Part shown: piece after piece, positions 57,358-58,024 of the stretch
Position numbering within the stretch: position 1 is the stretch's first letter
How the letters are laid out: each line of letters opens with the position of its first letter
Source of the DNA: Pedobacter sp. ISL-64
GTDB lineage: Bacteria; Bacteroidota; Bacteroidia; Sphingobacteriales; Sphingobacteriaceae
Reading direction: 5' to 3'
Assembly: GCF_018613605.1 (NCBI RefSeq)
Contig: NZ_JAGGPU010000012.1
Span: 1 to 58,024, forward strand
DNA: 58,024 nt
Program-made: the position numbers and the translations under genes
The notes under the pieces: generated by a model
Seen by the model: the letters and a program-made list of their open reading frames with translations, nothing else
What the model was told of the DNA's origin: nothing
The model's database searches: none

Positions 57358-57909
57358 ATGAAAAATTTAATCTTATCCGCATTTGCCGTAATTACAATGG
57401 CGTTCACCACTCAAGTTTACGCTCAAAAAAATCCAATGGTTGGTGGCGCAGCCATGTATTCGACTAAGGATATTGTAGATAATGCTGTAAATTCAAAAGA
57501 CCACACTACACTGGTTGCAGCAGTAAAAGCCGCAGATTTGGTTGAAACTTTAAAAAGTGCTGGTCCTTTCACTGTTTTTGCACCAACAAATGCCGCATTT
57601 GATAAACTTCCTGCCGGAACGGTAGACAATCTTGTTAAACCTGAAAACAAAGCAACCCTAACGACCATTTTAACTTACCATGTTGTTGCCGGTAAAATGG
57701 ATAGCAAAGCAATTGCAAAAGCAATTAAAGCTGGTGGCGGCAAAGCTGAACTTACAACAGTACAAGGTGGTAAACTTTGGGCCTGGATGGAAGGCAAAAA
57801 ATTAGTTTTAAAAGATGAAAAAGGTGGAATGAGCACGGTTACAATTGCTGATGTTTATCAAAAAAATGGTGTTATCCATGTAATTGACACTGTTTTAATG
57901 CCAAAATAA
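57358..57909 (+). CDS. Secreted fasciclin (FAS1) domain protein
   Basis: FAS1 domains are about 140-residue adhesion folds in secreted or surface proteins. The 183-residue protein has a signal peptide ending VYAQ (residue 23). It holds one complete FAS1 domain with the H1 block AGPFTVFAPTNAAFDKLPAGTVDNL, the middle ATLTTILTYHVVAGKMDSKAIAKA, and H2-type GGMSTVTIADVYQKNGVIHVIDTVLMP. The signature YHV is present. In Bacteroidota such proteins are common, and their partners are unknown. It is a single gene, followed by a strong terminator. Confidence 0.93.
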   Translation: MKNLILSAFAVITMAFTTQVYAQKNPMVGGAAMYSTKDIVDNAVNSKDHTTLVAAVKAADLVETLKSAGPFTVFAPTNAAFDKLPAGTVDNLVKPENKATLTTILTYHVVAGKMDSKAIAKAIKAGGGKAELTTVQGGKLWAWMEGKKLVLKDEKGGMSTVTIADVYQKNGVIHVIDTVLMPK

Positions 57910-57956
57910 CATTTAAGAGATATCCTTATTAAAACACACCAAGTTATTTTCACATT

Positions 57957-57984
57957 AACGTGCTTACTAAACAGTAAGCGCGTT
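57957..57984 (+). terminator. Terminator after the fasciclin gene
   Basis: Arms AACGTGCTTACT (57957-57968) and AGTAAGCGCGTT (57973-57984) pair with one G-U-type mismatch around 4 bases and are followed by TTTT. The last 36 bases of the window hold nothing I can call. Confidence 0.82.
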
Positions 57985-58024
57985 TTTTGTTTAAACATGT
58001 CCAGCTCATATCTTTACCTTTATA

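Noticed and set aside
1..58024. tRNA, rRNA or riboswitch genes
   Set aside because: All gaps were read on both strands; no cloverleaf, rRNA segment or known aptamer pattern was recognised. Structured repeats are described instead.

Overview
The window looks like chromosomal DNA of a Bacteroidota bacterium, most likely Sphingobacteriaceae (Pedobacter or a close relative). Reasons: AT-rich sequence; many secreted proteins ending their signal in AQ or in a Bacteroidota-style lipobox; starts that mostly lack a Shine-Dalgarno sequence; -7 boxes of the TAnnTTTG type a few bases before several starts; a complete gldKLMN cluster plus a SprE/PorW-like lipoprotein (type IX secretion and gliding); an F-type ATPase operon with the Bacteroidota gene set; and paired propeller and outer-membrane barrel genes. 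The genus is inferred from style and gene content, not from any search.

Layout. 1-8320: accessory and housekeeping genes (DUF1345 membrane protein, methyltransferase, SirB1-like protein, GH18 chitinase, CAP lipoprotein, GH16 lipoprotein, YD-type lipoprotein, a frameshifted alpha/beta hydrolase, and prfB with its programmed +1 frameshift). 8618-15893: six-bladed propeller protein plus outer-membrane barrel, M20 amidohydrolase, NHL lipoprotein, DUF937 protein. 16051-21290: pgi and an M16 protease pair. 21497-24092: a small secreted ORF, c-type cytochrome, YceI, DUF5777 and Rieske genes, probably one redox operon of the cell envelope. 24154-28016: a lone DppC-like permease, a GT2 glycosyltransferase, an LPG-synthase-like membrane protein, and divergent ruvC. 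28208-33430: lipoproteins, a DUF4349 protein, an acid phosphatase and a DUF4143 ATPase, among dispersed repeats. 33634-39711: atpZ, an AtpI-like gene, then atpB-E-F-H-A-G (beta and epsilon absent). 39822-46907: SprE/PorW-like lipoprotein, class A penicillin-binding protein, uvrC. 47037-53691: DUF4271 gene, hemD, gldK-L-M-N. 53796-54841: mobile mystery protein pair A (HTH) and B (Fic). 55013-57909: hemW, an SDR and a fasciclin protein.

The most unusual signal is not a gene. Several intergenic spacers, including three inside the atp operon, consist of degenerate 7-base tandem arrays followed by arrays of the inverted 7-mer; the hemW-SDR spacer holds an 8-base version with the same plan. These arrays run right up to stop codons. 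Other dispersed elements are also present: hairpins with a CGAA loop and paired base changes, a nested inverted-repeat element at 29965-30101, and REP-like hairpins. Together they suggest a genome rich in structured, mobile or self-propagating intergenic repeats. All repeat calls were made by eye and need a genome-wide search.

Functional links: GldK-N, the SprE-like protein and perhaps the DUF4271 protein support type IX secretion. The chitinase, GH16 enzyme, CAP protein and M16/M20 hydrolases are exported degradative proteins, though none shows an obvious type IX C-terminal domain. No tRNA, rRNA, CRISPR array or insertion sequence was recognised.
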